Positions 15,395 through 22,173 of a DNA stretch of 22,250 nucleotides are shown in pieces (within the stretch, counting starts at the first letter, position 1; every line of letters starts with the position of its first letter). The stretch is from Anaerolineae bacterium (GTDB lineage: Bacteria; Chloroflexota; Anaerolineae; JAFGEY01), in contig JAFGIE010000205.1 in the NCBI GenBank assembly GCA_016929775.1, positions 1 to 22,250 on the forward strand. Reading direction: 5' to 3'. Both the position numbers and the translations under genes were made by a program. Below the pieces are notes generated by a model. The model had not been told where the DNA came from and made no database searches. It saw nothing but the letters and a program-made list of their open reading frames with translations.

Positions 15395-16609
15395 ATGAAC
15401 CCAGAATCAACCGTACCGGAACCGCTCGATCCCTCGCGGCTCGAGACGATTGGACAGCTGCGCGCCGCGCTGATCGGGATCATGGACGGCGTCGAGACGC
15501 TGCGCGCCCCGGCGCCAGAGGAGGGCGCGCCGCCCTCCCGCCGCACGCGCTTGCGCCCGACGCTTGCCTTCCGCGGGCGCTTGATCGTGGACCCGGTCGA
15601 GGGGTACAAGGAACTGCGCGCGCGGTTCGCCCCGCTCGGCTACACGCCGATGCTCGACCGGCAGGGCGAGTACGAGATCGTGACCGCGATCCCGGCGGTC
15701 TTTGCGCAGAGCAGCCCCAAGCGGTGGTGGCTGAACGCCCTGCTGCTGCTCGTGACGGTCGTGACCACGATCGTCAGCGGCGCGTTGATGGAGCAGAGCG
15801 AGCTGATCGCCGCGCGCATGGAGCAGGTGACAGACCAAAGCGCGCTGCTGCTCGAGGTCGTGCGCGTCTTTGCGGAGGAGCCGCGCCGCCTGCTGAGCGG
15901 CGTCCCCGCCTCGCTGACGATCATGGGGATCCTGGGCCTCCACGAATTGGCCCACTATGCCGCGGCGCGCCGCCACAAGCTGGACAGCAGCCTGCCCTTC
16001 TTTATCCCCGCCCCCTTTGGCTTTGGCACCTTTGGGGCGATCATCCGCATGCGCACGCCATGGGAGGACCGCAACGCGCTCTTTGACGTCGGCGTCGCGG
16101 GACCGATCGCCGGGATCCTGGTCGCCCTGCCGCTCTTTTTCCTCGGGCTGATGCGCTCGCCGGCGATGGCGCCCCTGCCCGGCGGCACGCCGCTGGGCAC
16201 CCCCCTCCTCCTGAGCTGGATGGAGGACCTGGTCTACGTCTTGCGCGGCATCCCGGCGTCGTACGACATCTATGTCAATTCCTGGACCTTTGCCGCCTGG
16301 TTTGGCGTCGTGGTGAGCGGGTTCAACCTGCTGCCGATCGGACAGCTCGACGGCGGGCACGTGGCCTATGCCCTGCTAGGCAGGCACACGTCCAAGTTGA
16401 GCACGGCAGTCCTCGTCGCGCTCGCCGGACTGGCGTGGCTGTGGCCCGGCTGGATCGCCTGGATCGCGTTCACGTTCCTGTCCGGCTGGATGCATCCCCC
16501 GCCGCTCAACGCCCTTGCCCCGCTGAGCGGTTGGCGCGTGGCGCTCGGGATCGGGGTCTGGATCCTGACGGCGCTGATCTTTACGCCGGTGCCCTTCCCG
16601 ACAGGCTAG
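15395..16609 (+). CDS. Site-2-type membrane metalloprotease (M50 family)
   Basis: M50 proteases cleave substrates within the membrane using zinc. The 404-aa protein has a soluble N-terminal part (1-110), then several hydrophobic helices. The zinc motif is HELAH (His183, Glu184, His187) and the third ligand is in LPIGQLDGGH (Asp319). The PFFIPAPFGFGTFGA segment after the first motif is typical of the EGY-like and related bacterial group. The frame begins at the ATG at 15395, 10 bases after the GH31 stop; the ribosome site is weak, consistent with coupling. Possible work includes release of membrane-bound regulators, but no sigma/anti-sigma pair is nearby. Confidence 0.88.
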   Translation: MNPESTVPEPLDPSRLETIGQLRAALIGIMDGVETLRAPAPEEGAPPSRRTRLRPTLAFRGRLIVDPVEGYKELRARFAPLGYTPMLDRQGEYEIVTAIPAVFAQSSPKRWWLNALLLLVTVVTTIVSGALMEQSELIAARMEQVTDQSALLLEVVRVFAEEPRRLLSGVPASLTIMGILGLHELAHYAAARRHKLDSSLPFFIPAPFGFGTFGAIIRMRTPWEDRNALFDVGVAGPIAGILVALPLFFLGLMRSPAMAPLPGGTPLGTPLLLSWMEDLVYVLRGIPASYDIYVNSWTFAAWFGVVVSGFNLLPIGQLDGGHVAYALLGRHTSKLSTAVLVALAGLAWLWPGWIAWIAFTFLSGWMHPPPLNALAPLSGWRVALGIGVWILTALIFTPVPFPTG

Positions 16610-16615
16610 CCGCCG

Positions 16616-17656
16616 ATGCCGCCGCAAGCCCCCTCTGCCCCGCCCCGCGAGGCGGGCAGCGCACGACGGCGCCTGGTCCGGCACGTCCTCGCGGCGTGGG
16701 CGCTGCTGTGGGGCGCGCTGGCGACGTGGGCGCTGCTGGCGTCGGGCGGCAGCCCGCTCGCGCACGCCGATGCGCCGGTGGGGCGCGGCGCGCCCATGCC
16801 CGCCCGCCCGCCCCGCCACGGGGTGCGCCTGAGCGCAGGCGAGGAGGGCCCCTTCTTCTCACTGCGCGACCTGGCGACCTATGCGCCCGTGACACGCGCC
16901 CCCGCCCCACCGTGGACGCCCCTGCCTCCAGTGCCATCCGCCTATCCGCCGGAACTGGAGGCAGTCCCGTTCGTGCCGCGCACGTACAGCACGGAGACGA
17001 TCCACTACCTGGCGACACACGAGGTCCGGCACGGGGACCGTTCCCAACCCGCGATCGCCCTCACGTTTGACTGCGAGGTCGGGGGACGGAACACGATGCA
17101 GATCCTGGAGACGCTGCGCGCACACGATGCGCGGGCGACGTTCTTTGTCCTCGGTCGCTACGCGTACATGTTCCCGGCAGTCGTGCGCCAGATCGCGGCG
17201 GACGGGCACGAGATCGGCAATCACTCGTTCTTCCACCCGCTCTTCACGGCGATCAGCCCGGTGACGGCAACCGCCGAGATCGCCTACACCGAGGCGGCGA
17301 TCGACTGGGCGATCGGGCGGCACGTGGCGATGCGATTCTTTCGCTTTCCGTACGGCGGGCGCAACGACGCCACGCGCGCACACGTCGCGTCCCTCGGGTA
17401 CCAGTCGGCGTTCTGGAACATCGACCCGCGCGGCTGGGATCCCGAGCACGACGCCGATGACGTGATCGCCCATCTGCGCGAGCACGCGCACCCGGGTGGG
17501 ATCGTCATCATGCACTGTGGCAGCGTGACGGACGCGGAAGCGCTCCCGGGCGTGCTGGCAGTCTTGGCTGAACGGGGCCTGGCGGCGCGCACGCTGAGCG
17601 AGGTGCTCGATGAGCCGGATCGCGCCGTGCCGGGATACGCGTGGAGCGAGCCATAG
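16616..17656 (+). CDS. Polysaccharide deacetylase (NodB-homology) with N-terminal membrane anchor
   Basis: Carbohydrate esterase 4 enzymes remove N- or O-acetyl groups from peptidoglycan, chitin or exopolysaccharides. The 346-aa protein has a hydrophobic anchor at about 22-43, a Pro-rich linker (about 50-120), then the NodB domain. The five motifs are visible: TFDCE (150-154), HSFFHP (203-208), RFPYGG (243-248), IDPRGWD (269-275) and VIMHCG (297-302). In motif 1 the second Asp of the usual TFDD is Cys153, as in a recognised subset of the family with TFDxG/E. The two metal-binding His are present. The start is six bases after the previous stop. Outward-facing, acting on cell wall or envelope polymer. 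Confidence 0.9.
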   Translation: MPPQAPSAPPREAGSARRRLVRHVLAAWALLWGALATWALLASGGSPLAHADAPVGRGAPMPARPPRHGVRLSAGEEGPFFSLRDLATYAPVTRAPAPPWTPLPPVPSAYPPELEAVPFVPRTYSTETIHYLATHEVRHGDRSQPAIALTFDCEVGGRNTMQILETLRAHDARATFFVLGRYAYMFPAVVRQIAADGHEIGNHSFFHPLFTAISPVTATAEIAYTEAAIDWAIGRHVAMRFFRFPYGGRNDATRAHVASLGYQSAFWNIDPRGWDPEHDADDVIAHLREHAHPGGIVIMHCGSVTDAEALPGVLAVLAERGLAARTLSEVLDEPDRAVPGYAWSEP

Positions 17657-17675
17657 CGAACGGCGCGCACGGGCG

Positions 17676-19055
17676 CTAGACCTCAAAGCAGACATGCAGG
17701 GACGCTCCCATGACGTCGTGCACGGTCCGCTCGATCGGGGTCAGCCACCGCCCGCGCAGCCACTCGGCGGCATAGGCGTCTCGCACGCGGACGACGAGTT
17801 CGTGGTCGCGCACGGCGACGACCTGTGACCCGTTGAGCCAGGTGTCGAATGTGGCGCGGGTCATCTGCATCTGCAATTCCTGCAGCACGATCTCCCAGGA
17901 GGTCGCGGCAGCGGCGAGCGGATCGCGCGCATGCGCTGCGCCGGGCGCCTCGCTTGCCGCGGGGGAGCGTCCGTCCGCCGCTGCCGCGCCGGGGCGGTCC
18001 CGCGGGGGCGCATCCGCCGGCTCCTCACCCGCACCAGGCATGTCGCCCTCCAGCGCTCCGCTTTCGGGCGGGAGGGACGACGCCAGGTCGTCTCCAGGCG
18101 TGCCGGCAGCTCCTTCTCCCATCCACTCCGCCCAGCGCAGCGCCGCCTGCCGGGGATCGAACGAGGCAGGCGGATCCCACCCACCCTGCACAGCGCTGAC
18201 CAGCATGGCAGCAGGCTCACGCGGGTTCCGGGCGGGCAGCCACGCCAGCTGCTGTGCTAGGACGGAGAGGTCATAGTGCTCGAGCAGCACCTGGAAGACC
18301 GGCGCGGCGACGCCGATCCGGCGGCAACGGGCACAAACAAGGGCATAGAGGGCGTCCTGATCCTTCAGATCAGCTTGTTCATGATCGTTTGTTTCTTGTT
18401 CTTGTTCGGGTTGTGACTCACGAGCGCCCTGATCGTGAGTCACGTGCGCTGCGCTTGTGTCCCACAAGTACCCTGCTTGTGGCTCACGAGCACCCTGTTC
18501 CGATAATAGTGGTTGTGGCTCACGAGCACCCTCTTGGGGACGGACCGTCTTGACGGGCCTGCCCCCTCGCCGGGCACGGCGATCGGCCCAGATGGCGGTC
18601 AGCGAGCGGTGGCGATTGAGCGCCTTGCGGACCTGCGTGACCCACGACTGCCAGTTGACGCTGCTCTCCTGCGCGAGGACCTCGTCGAGGCGGCGCTCGA
18701 TGCGCGCCAGCAGCTCGGGGGTGAGCGTGGGCGGGTCGAGGATAAAGTACTCGTTGCTGGTGCGGTGATCGCCCTGCTCGACGTGGATCAGTTCGCAGAT
18801 CTGGAGCAGCTTGTTGCCGCGGATGATCAGATCGACGCTGCACTGGAGGTACTTGGCTAGGGTGCGCAGGCTGCTCCAACTGCTCTCTGTCTCGCGGTTG
18901 GCCATGGAGAGGTAGACGGAGTAGAAAAAGAAGGCGTCGCCGACGCGCAGGATCGGGAGCCATTCGCGCGCGACCACATTGTCGGTCGTGTACTGGTTCG
19001 GTTTGCGGCGATCGCGGACCACGATCGTCTTGCCGGCATCCTGGCTTGCTGTCAT
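17676..19055 (-). CDS. Replication-initiator-like protein: winged helix plus C-terminal DnaA domain I
   Basis: This 459-aa protein has an unusual domain order. Residues about 25-108 form a winged helix (TLAKYLQCSVDLIIRGNKLL as the helix-turn-helix, with the wing ending in SNEYFIL). Residues 109-233 are a hydrophilic linker, and 234-300 are a compact helical region containing NPREPAAMLVSAVQGGWDPP. Residues 310-384 are Pro/Ala-rich and disordered. Residues 385-459 match DnaA domain I: SWEIVLQEL, FDTWL, EWLRGRW and VCFEV align with the first 80 residues of E. coli DnaA. The position of DnaA Phe46 (a DnaB contact) is Tyr428; that of Glu21 is Thr402. There is no AAA domain. The ATG at 19055 has AAAGGA upstream. 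The linker DNA contains the iteron array. Inferred role: origin binding and helicase recruitment. Confidence 0.8.
   Translation of the reverse strand: MTASQDAGKTIVVRDRRKPNQYTTDNVVAREWLPILRVGDAFFFYSVYLSMANRETESSWSSLRTLAKYLQCSVDLIIRGNKLLQICELIHVEQGDHRTSNEYFILDPPTLTPELLARIERRLDEVLAQESSVNWQSWVTQVRKALNRHRSLTAIWADRRARRGGRPVKTVRPQEGAREPQPLLSEQGAREPQAGYLWDTSAAHVTHDQGARESQPEQEQETNDHEQADLKDQDALYALVCARCRRIGVAAPVFQVLLEHYDLSVLAQQLAWLPARNPREPAAMLVSAVQGGWDPPASFDPRQAALRWAEWMGEGAAGTPGDDLASSLPPESGALEGDMPGAGEEPADAPPRDRPGAAAADGRSPAASEAPGAAHARDPLAAAATSWEIVLQELQMQMTRATFDTWLNGSQVVAVRDHELVVRVRDAYAAEWLRGRWLTPIERTVHDVMGASLHVCFEV
18361..18411. other. AT-rich segment next to iterons (candidate duplex-unwinding element)
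   Basis: This stretch is markedly poorer in G+C than its surroundings and carries several TTGTTC/TTTGTTTC runs. It encodes the Gln/Glu/Asp-rich part of the linker (about residues 215-232) and directly abuts the first iteron. Its unwinding role is inferred from position. Confidence 0.5.
18412..18535. repeat. Iteron array: five 22-bp repeats inside the initiator gene
   Basis: Repeats start at 18412, 18434, 18456 and 18478, exactly abutting at 22 bp, and a fifth starts at 18514 after a 14-bp AT-containing spacer. The core is TGTGnCTCACGAGCACCCTG. The copies at 18478 and 18514 match at 21 of 22 bases, 18412 at 19 and 18456 at 17 (against 18478); 18434 is the most degenerate (15 of 22 against 18412). 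The repeats at 18412, 18478 and 18514 share a reading frame (GARE-P/S-Q peptide), while 18434 and 18456 fall in the other two frames. An 11-bp perfect inverted repeat (18413-18423 with 18433-18443) spans the first two. Confidence 0.85.
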
Positions 19056-19124
19056 GGGCCAGATCCTTTACCGTAGCGCACCGCTGCACCCACCGTTCGT
19101 AGTGACACTGAATCCACTTAGCCC

Positions 19125-19153
19125 TTGACAAGCCGTGCACCTTGTGCTATGCT
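19125..19153 (+). promoter_or_regulatory. Strong sigma70-type promoter for a short transcript
   Basis: TTGACA (19125-19130, perfect consensus), 17 bp, TATGCT (19148-19153). It points away from the initiator gene. No plus-strand gene follows; a terminator-like hairpin ends 89 bp later. Confidence 0.75.
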
Positions 19154-19158
19154 AGGTG

Positions 19159-19245
19159 CGAAGAGCAGGGGCAACGCCGGGTGAAGACGGGGTGCGACCT
19201 ACTCTTTCGTGAGCCGATTGAGGGGGCCAGCCTCAATCGGCTTTC
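19159..19245 (+). ncRNA. Candidate small RNA of about 85 nt, no known family recognised
   Basis: The transcript should start near 19159 and end after the hairpin at 19212-19242. Its 5' end CGAAGAG can pair with CTCTTTCG (19202-19209) with one bulge, enclosing a GC-rich region with a small GGC-AAC-GCC hairpin. No start codon with a ribosome site is visible. I compared it mentally with common riboswitches, SRP RNA and group II intron ends and found no match. It sits between the initiator and RHH-like genes and runs opposite to both, so it may regulate the module. Confidence 0.5.
19212..19245 (+). terminator. Terminator-like hairpin of the small RNA
   Basis: A perfect 12-bp stem (19212-19223 with 19231-19242), 7-nt loop, then a short CTTTC tail. 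The T-run is short, so efficiency is uncertain. It also lies just downstream of the minus-strand gene ending at 19255. Confidence 0.6.
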
Positions 19246-19254
19246 ACATGTGTG

Positions 19255-19566
19255 CTACGTACCCGAGTCCTCCAGCAATTGGAATTTTAGACTTTCAAAA
19301 GTCTGAAAGTCTAAATGTCCGTTCTCCCTCTCGACCACGGCGTGCAGGAGCTCGATCGCCAAGCCGGCGATGTCGCTGCGGTCGACCTTGATCTCCTTCT
19401 TCCACGTGTAGTGCAGGAACGAGAGCGCGTCCTCCTGCTCCGGCGTCAGGTAGAGGGTGACCTGCTTGCGCTTGACCTTGCGGCGCGGGCGCCCGGTGCG
19501 CGTCGAGCGAACGCGCTGCTCGGTGTTATAGAGGTCGGCAAAGGTGCCTCGCGGTGGCTGTGGCAT
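19255..19566 (-). CDS. Small ribbon-helix-helix-like DNA-binding protein
   Basis: This 103-aa basic protein has a middle part that reads like a ribbon-helix-helix unit: a strand KQVTLYL, then TPEQEDALSFLHYTW and SDIAGLAIELLHAVVE as two helices (about 35-80). The lead contains GRPRRKVKRK. Such proteins are usually autoregulators or centromere/plasmid partition components. The ATG at 19566 is preceded by GAGAGGG. It follows the ATPase gene by 32 bases and shares its operon. A natural guess is that it binds the dyad in the ATPase promoter. Family assignment is by pattern, not search. Confidence 0.65.
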   Translation of the reverse strand: MPQPPRGTFADLYNTEQRVRSTRTGRPRRKVKRKQVTLYLTPEQEDALSFLHYTWKKEIKVDRSDIAGLAIELLHAVVERENGHLDFQTFESLKFQLLEDSGT

Positions 19567-19598
19567 GGACCCTCTCTATCGGTCGATCGGCGCCGGCG

Positions 19599-20405
19599 CT
19601 AGTCCTCGCCGAGCTCGTGGATGGCGCGCTGAAGGAGCTCCTGGTCGATCAGGCGTTGCTCCTCGATCAAGGCGAGCGGCAGTACGTTGAGCCCCAGCGC
19701 GCAGATGTCGCGCGGCATGCCGTGCGAGTAGGCATAGATCATCTGGATTGCCTCTTCGGTAAAGAGCGGCTCGGTCCGCCCGGCGACCATCACGCGAAAG
19801 TTGATCATGTCGCGCGTGTCTTGCAGGTCGAGCGGCTCGATCGTAGAACGGGTCGCGATCCGGGAGCGCAGCGACTTTTTGAGGCGCAGCTTGTTGCGCA
19901 GCTCGTTTTGGCCGATCATGATGATCTGGATCAGCTTCTGGGTATTGGACTCGAAATTGAGCAGCTGGCGAATCAGCTCGAACTGCTGCCCGACCAAGGC
20001 CTGGGCCTCGTCGATGATCAGCACGCCGTTATGTCCCTGCTTCCAGACGTCGATCAGGTAGGTGTTGAGCAGCTCGATCTGGGCGTACTTGCTGCGCTTG
20101 GGGGGCAGGCCGAACTCGCTGCAGATCGCCTTCAGGAACTGGAACTCGGAAGGAAAGATCGGCATGGGGAGGTAGGCTGCCTCGTACTGGTCGTTGTCAT
20201 TGTAGATCTGGTAGATGCGGCGCGCGACCGTGGTCTTGCCGACGCCGACATCGCCATACACGACAGACAGCCCCTGCCGTTGCTCGGCGGTGTAGGTGAT
20301 TTTGGCCAGCGCAGTGCGGTGCTGGGCCGACAGGAAAAAGAACCTCGGGTCCGGGGAGAGCGAGAACGGTGGTTCGGCCAAACCCAGAGGGCTGAAATCG
20401 AGCAT
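19599..20405 (-). CDS. ExeA-like AAA ATPase
   Basis: This 268-aa protein has the ExeA/GspA-type lead LGLAEPPFSLSPDPRFFFLS (7-26), Walker A GDVGVGKTT (51-59), Walker B VLIIDEAQ (128-135), a sensor-1 Asn in IGQNEL (167) and an Arg-rich SLRSRIATR (178-186) that may hold the arginine finger. Relatives include secretion-linked ExeA, the transposition ATPase TniB and similar MuB/IstB-like proteins that assemble on DNA. There is no secretin, GspB or transposase in the window, so a DNA role (helicase loading or target/origin handling beside the initiator) is more plausible than secretion. The ATG at 20405 has GGAGGAA upstream; a longer frame to 20447 lacks support. Confidence 0.82.
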   Translation of the reverse strand: MLDFSPLGLAEPPFSLSPDPRFFFLSAQHRTALAKITYTAEQRQGLSVVYGDVGVGKTTVARRIYQIYNDNDQYEAAYLPMPIFPSEFQFLKAICSEFGLPPKRSKYAQIELLNTYLIDVWKQGHNGVLIIDEAQALVGQQFELIRQLLNFESNTQKLIQIIMIGQNELRNKLRLKKSLRSRIATRSTIEPLDLQDTRDMINFRVMVAGRTEPLFTEEAIQMIYAYSHGMPRDICALGLNVLPLALIEEQRLIDQELLQRAIHELGED

Positions 20406-20454
20406 GGATTTCCTCCAACGCACAATCCCGGCGAGCTGCACGCCCAATCAAGCC

Positions 20455-20485
20455 CAATTATATCACTATAGTGTTGAAATTGCAA
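20455..20485 (-). promoter_or_regulatory. Promoter of the ATPase-RHH operon with an overlapping 28-bp dyad
   Basis: Minus strand TTGCAA (20485-20480), 17 bp, TATAAT (20462-20457, perfect). The dyad CAATT-n4-CACTATAGTG-n4-AATTG (20455-20482) is centred in the spacer, with inner and outer arms sharing one axis. A protein bound here would cover both promoter elements, as a classic autoregulatory operator does. Confidence 0.75.
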
Positions 20486-20632
20486 GTCCCTTGGGAGTAC
20501 CCTCCTCAAGTTGACCGTAACTTTGCCCGAGATGTTGTGTTTGGCGCCAGTCCCAACACCTAGGAGTAGTTGTCGCATCCTGCACGGGCGTTTTTAAGGT
20601 TCGCACGCCCCCTCCCCCACCCCTTGGCGCCT

Positions 20633-20669
20633 GGTACCGCGGTATCGCCCGGTACCACCCGGTACCGCG
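20633..20669. repeat. GGTACC-type short repeats, 8-10 bp period
   Basis: GGTACCGC (20633), GGTATCGCCC (20641), GGTACCACCC (20651) and GGTACCGCG (20661) follow one another. CGGTACC-ACCC-GGTACCG can fold as a 7-bp hairpin with a 4-nt loop. They lie just downstream of the stop at 20686 (minus), so a transcription end is possible. The rest of 20486-20685 holds no gene that I can support. Confidence 0.6.
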
Positions 20670-20685
20670 TTCGGCTGCGGAGGGC

Positions 20686-22107
20686 CTACCCCACGATCTC
20701 GCCCTCGTGGACCAGGATCACGTCGCGCCGCCCGTCGATGCCAGGTCGACGCGCGCGCTCGACCAGCGCGTCCTGGAACCCCGACCGGCTTGCCAAGAGG
20801 TACCACTCGCGCCGCGCGCCCCGCTGCCAGGGGACCTGCTGGGCCTTGCCGTAGAGGTCCTTGAGGACGTCGAGGCCGATCGGGCTGCGCGACCACTTGC
20901 ATTCGCCAAACACAATGTCGTGCGTCTCGTCGTTGATGCCGAGGAGGTCGATCTCGGTGTTGCGGTTCCACCAGCTGCCGAGCTTGTGGATGCTGACCCC
21001 TTCCAGCGCGCCGCTGTCGACCAGGTGCCACGTCCAGCTCCGCATACAGTCCTCGAATGCCCGGCTCACGTACTGGTCAAAGGTGCGGCGGATGTCGGCG
21101 AGGGCGACGGCGGGGCGCCCGCTCTCGAGTTCGGCCTGGTAGGGATAGACGTAGCGGAACCAAAAGTCGAAGAACTGGTCGCCCATAAAGTAGAGGGAGC
21201 GCCTGCTGCGCGCCGGGTCGGCGGTGACCGGCAGGCGGCGGTCGAGGACCTCGAGGTCGACCAAGATTCGCATGTAGGCGCTCAGGTAGCTGCTCGAGAG
21301 CCCGAGCCGGGTGGCGATCTGGGACTGCTTGCGGTTGCCGGCGGCGATCGCCTGGAGGATCGAAAAGTAGGTCGTGGTATCGGAGACCTCGCCGCTCAGG
21401 ACAAAGCGTGGTTCGTCGTACAGGCGACCGCTCGGCTGGAGGACGGTGCGCTCGACCTGGTGGAGCAGCGGTTCGCCGGAGAGGGCGTGGACGTAGACCG
21501 GGATCCCGCCGCTGATGGCATAGAGGCGGACGACGTCGTTGAAGGGGCGCTCGGGGAAGGCGTGCCGCAGGGCAGTGAAGGAGAGAGGCCGCATGCGCAG
21601 CTGCCCGGTGCGCCTGCCATAGAGCGGCGAGTCGTACGCCAGCGTGGTGCGGTACATCATGCCGACCAGGGATCCGCACAAGATGAGCATGAGGTTGCGC
21701 GAGCTGAGCTCGGTATCCCACAGGCGCTGCAGGATCGACGGGAAGGCGTCGTTGACCTGCGCCAGGGCCTGAAACTCGTCGATCATGAGCACGATCTTGC
21801 GCTGAAAGTCGGCGCGGCGGACGAACTGGCTCAGGATCCAATCCCAGCTGGGCGGATCCACCTGCCCCAGGAGGGGGTCGTCTAGGTAACGGGCCAAGCT
21901 GTCGAGCAGCCGCTTCTGCAGCGTGGTTTCCATGGAGCGATCGGCAAGGTAGATCAAGGCGGGCTTGTCGGCGCTAAAGCGCGCGACGGTGGTCGTCTTG
22001 CCGACGCGGCGACGCCCATAGATCACGATCAGGTTGCTGCCCGGTTGGCGGTACTGCTCCTCGAGGAAACCAAGCTCGTGTTCACGGTCCCAGAAAGGCG
22101 TGGTCAT
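20686..22107 (-). CDS. ATPase with DUF234 / PD-(D/E)xK-like C-terminal domain
   Basis: This 473-aa protein is of the archaeal-type ATPase_2 family. Walker A is GRRRVGKTT (31-39), Walker B is VLMIDEFQ (106-113), and a winged-helix part around KQSQIATRLGLSSSYLSAY follows (about 260-277). The C-terminal region carries AFED (Glu352), EIDLLG (Asp387) and GECKW (Glu402, Lys404), the arrangement of a PD-(D/E)xK nuclease fold as found in DUF234. These proteins are often linked to mobile elements, and their function is not established. The ATG at 22107 has AGGAG five bases upstream. It appears monocistronic with its own promoter. Nuclease activity is inference. Confidence 0.85.
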   Translation of the reverse strand: MTTPFWDREHELGFLEEQYRQPGSNLIVIYGRRRVGKTTTVARFSADKPALIYLADRSMETTLQKRLLDSLARYLDDPLLGQVDPPSWDWILSQFVRRADFQRKIVLMIDEFQALAQVNDAFPSILQRLWDTELSSRNLMLILCGSLVGMMYRTTLAYDSPLYGRRTGQLRMRPLSFTALRHAFPERPFNDVVRLYAISGGIPVYVHALSGEPLLHQVERTVLQPSGRLYDEPRFVLSGEVSDTTTYFSILQAIAAGNRKQSQIATRLGLSSSYLSAYMRILVDLEVLDRRLPVTADPARSRRSLYFMGDQFFDFWFRYVYPYQAELESGRPAVALADIRRTFDQYVSRAFEDCMRSWTWHLVDSGALEGVSIHKLGSWWNRNTEIDLLGINDETHDIVFGECKWSRSPIGLDVLKDLYGKAQQVPWQRGARREWYLLASRSGFQDALVERARRPGIDGRRDVILVHEGEIVG

Positions 22108-22173
22108 GGGCGCTCCTGCCAGCGAGACCGGGTTGCCCTGCGTGCCGGATCGGGCGACCCGAAGCAGAGTTAG

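Noticed and set aside
18361..18535. DnaA boxes at the candidate origin
   Set aside because: I saw no TTATCCACA-like 9-mer in or beside the iteron array.
18412..18535. Simple protein repeat (GAREPQ) as the cause of the DNA repeat
   Set aside because: Two of the five copies are in other reading frames and do not encode the peptide, yet still match at the DNA level.
19189..19202. 14-base match GGGGTGCGACCTAC shared with 11404-11417
   Set aside because: A few 14-base coincidences are expected in a GC-rich 22-kb window, and the other copy lies within the glycosylase coding sequence.
19189..19245. Group II intron remnant (GTGCG start and a GAGCCG hairpin)
   Set aside because: The hairpin is a perfect 12-bp stem without the domain V bulge and tetraloop, there is no reverse transcriptase, and the distance is far too short.
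19599..20405. TniB-type transposition ATPase of a Tn7/Tn5053-like element
   Set aside because: No TniA integrase, TniQ or terminal inverted repeats are visible in the window; an ExeA-like label is safer.
19255..20405. ParA/ParB partition system
   Set aside because: The ATPase has an ExeA-like lead and DEAQ Walker B, not the deviant Walker A of ParA.
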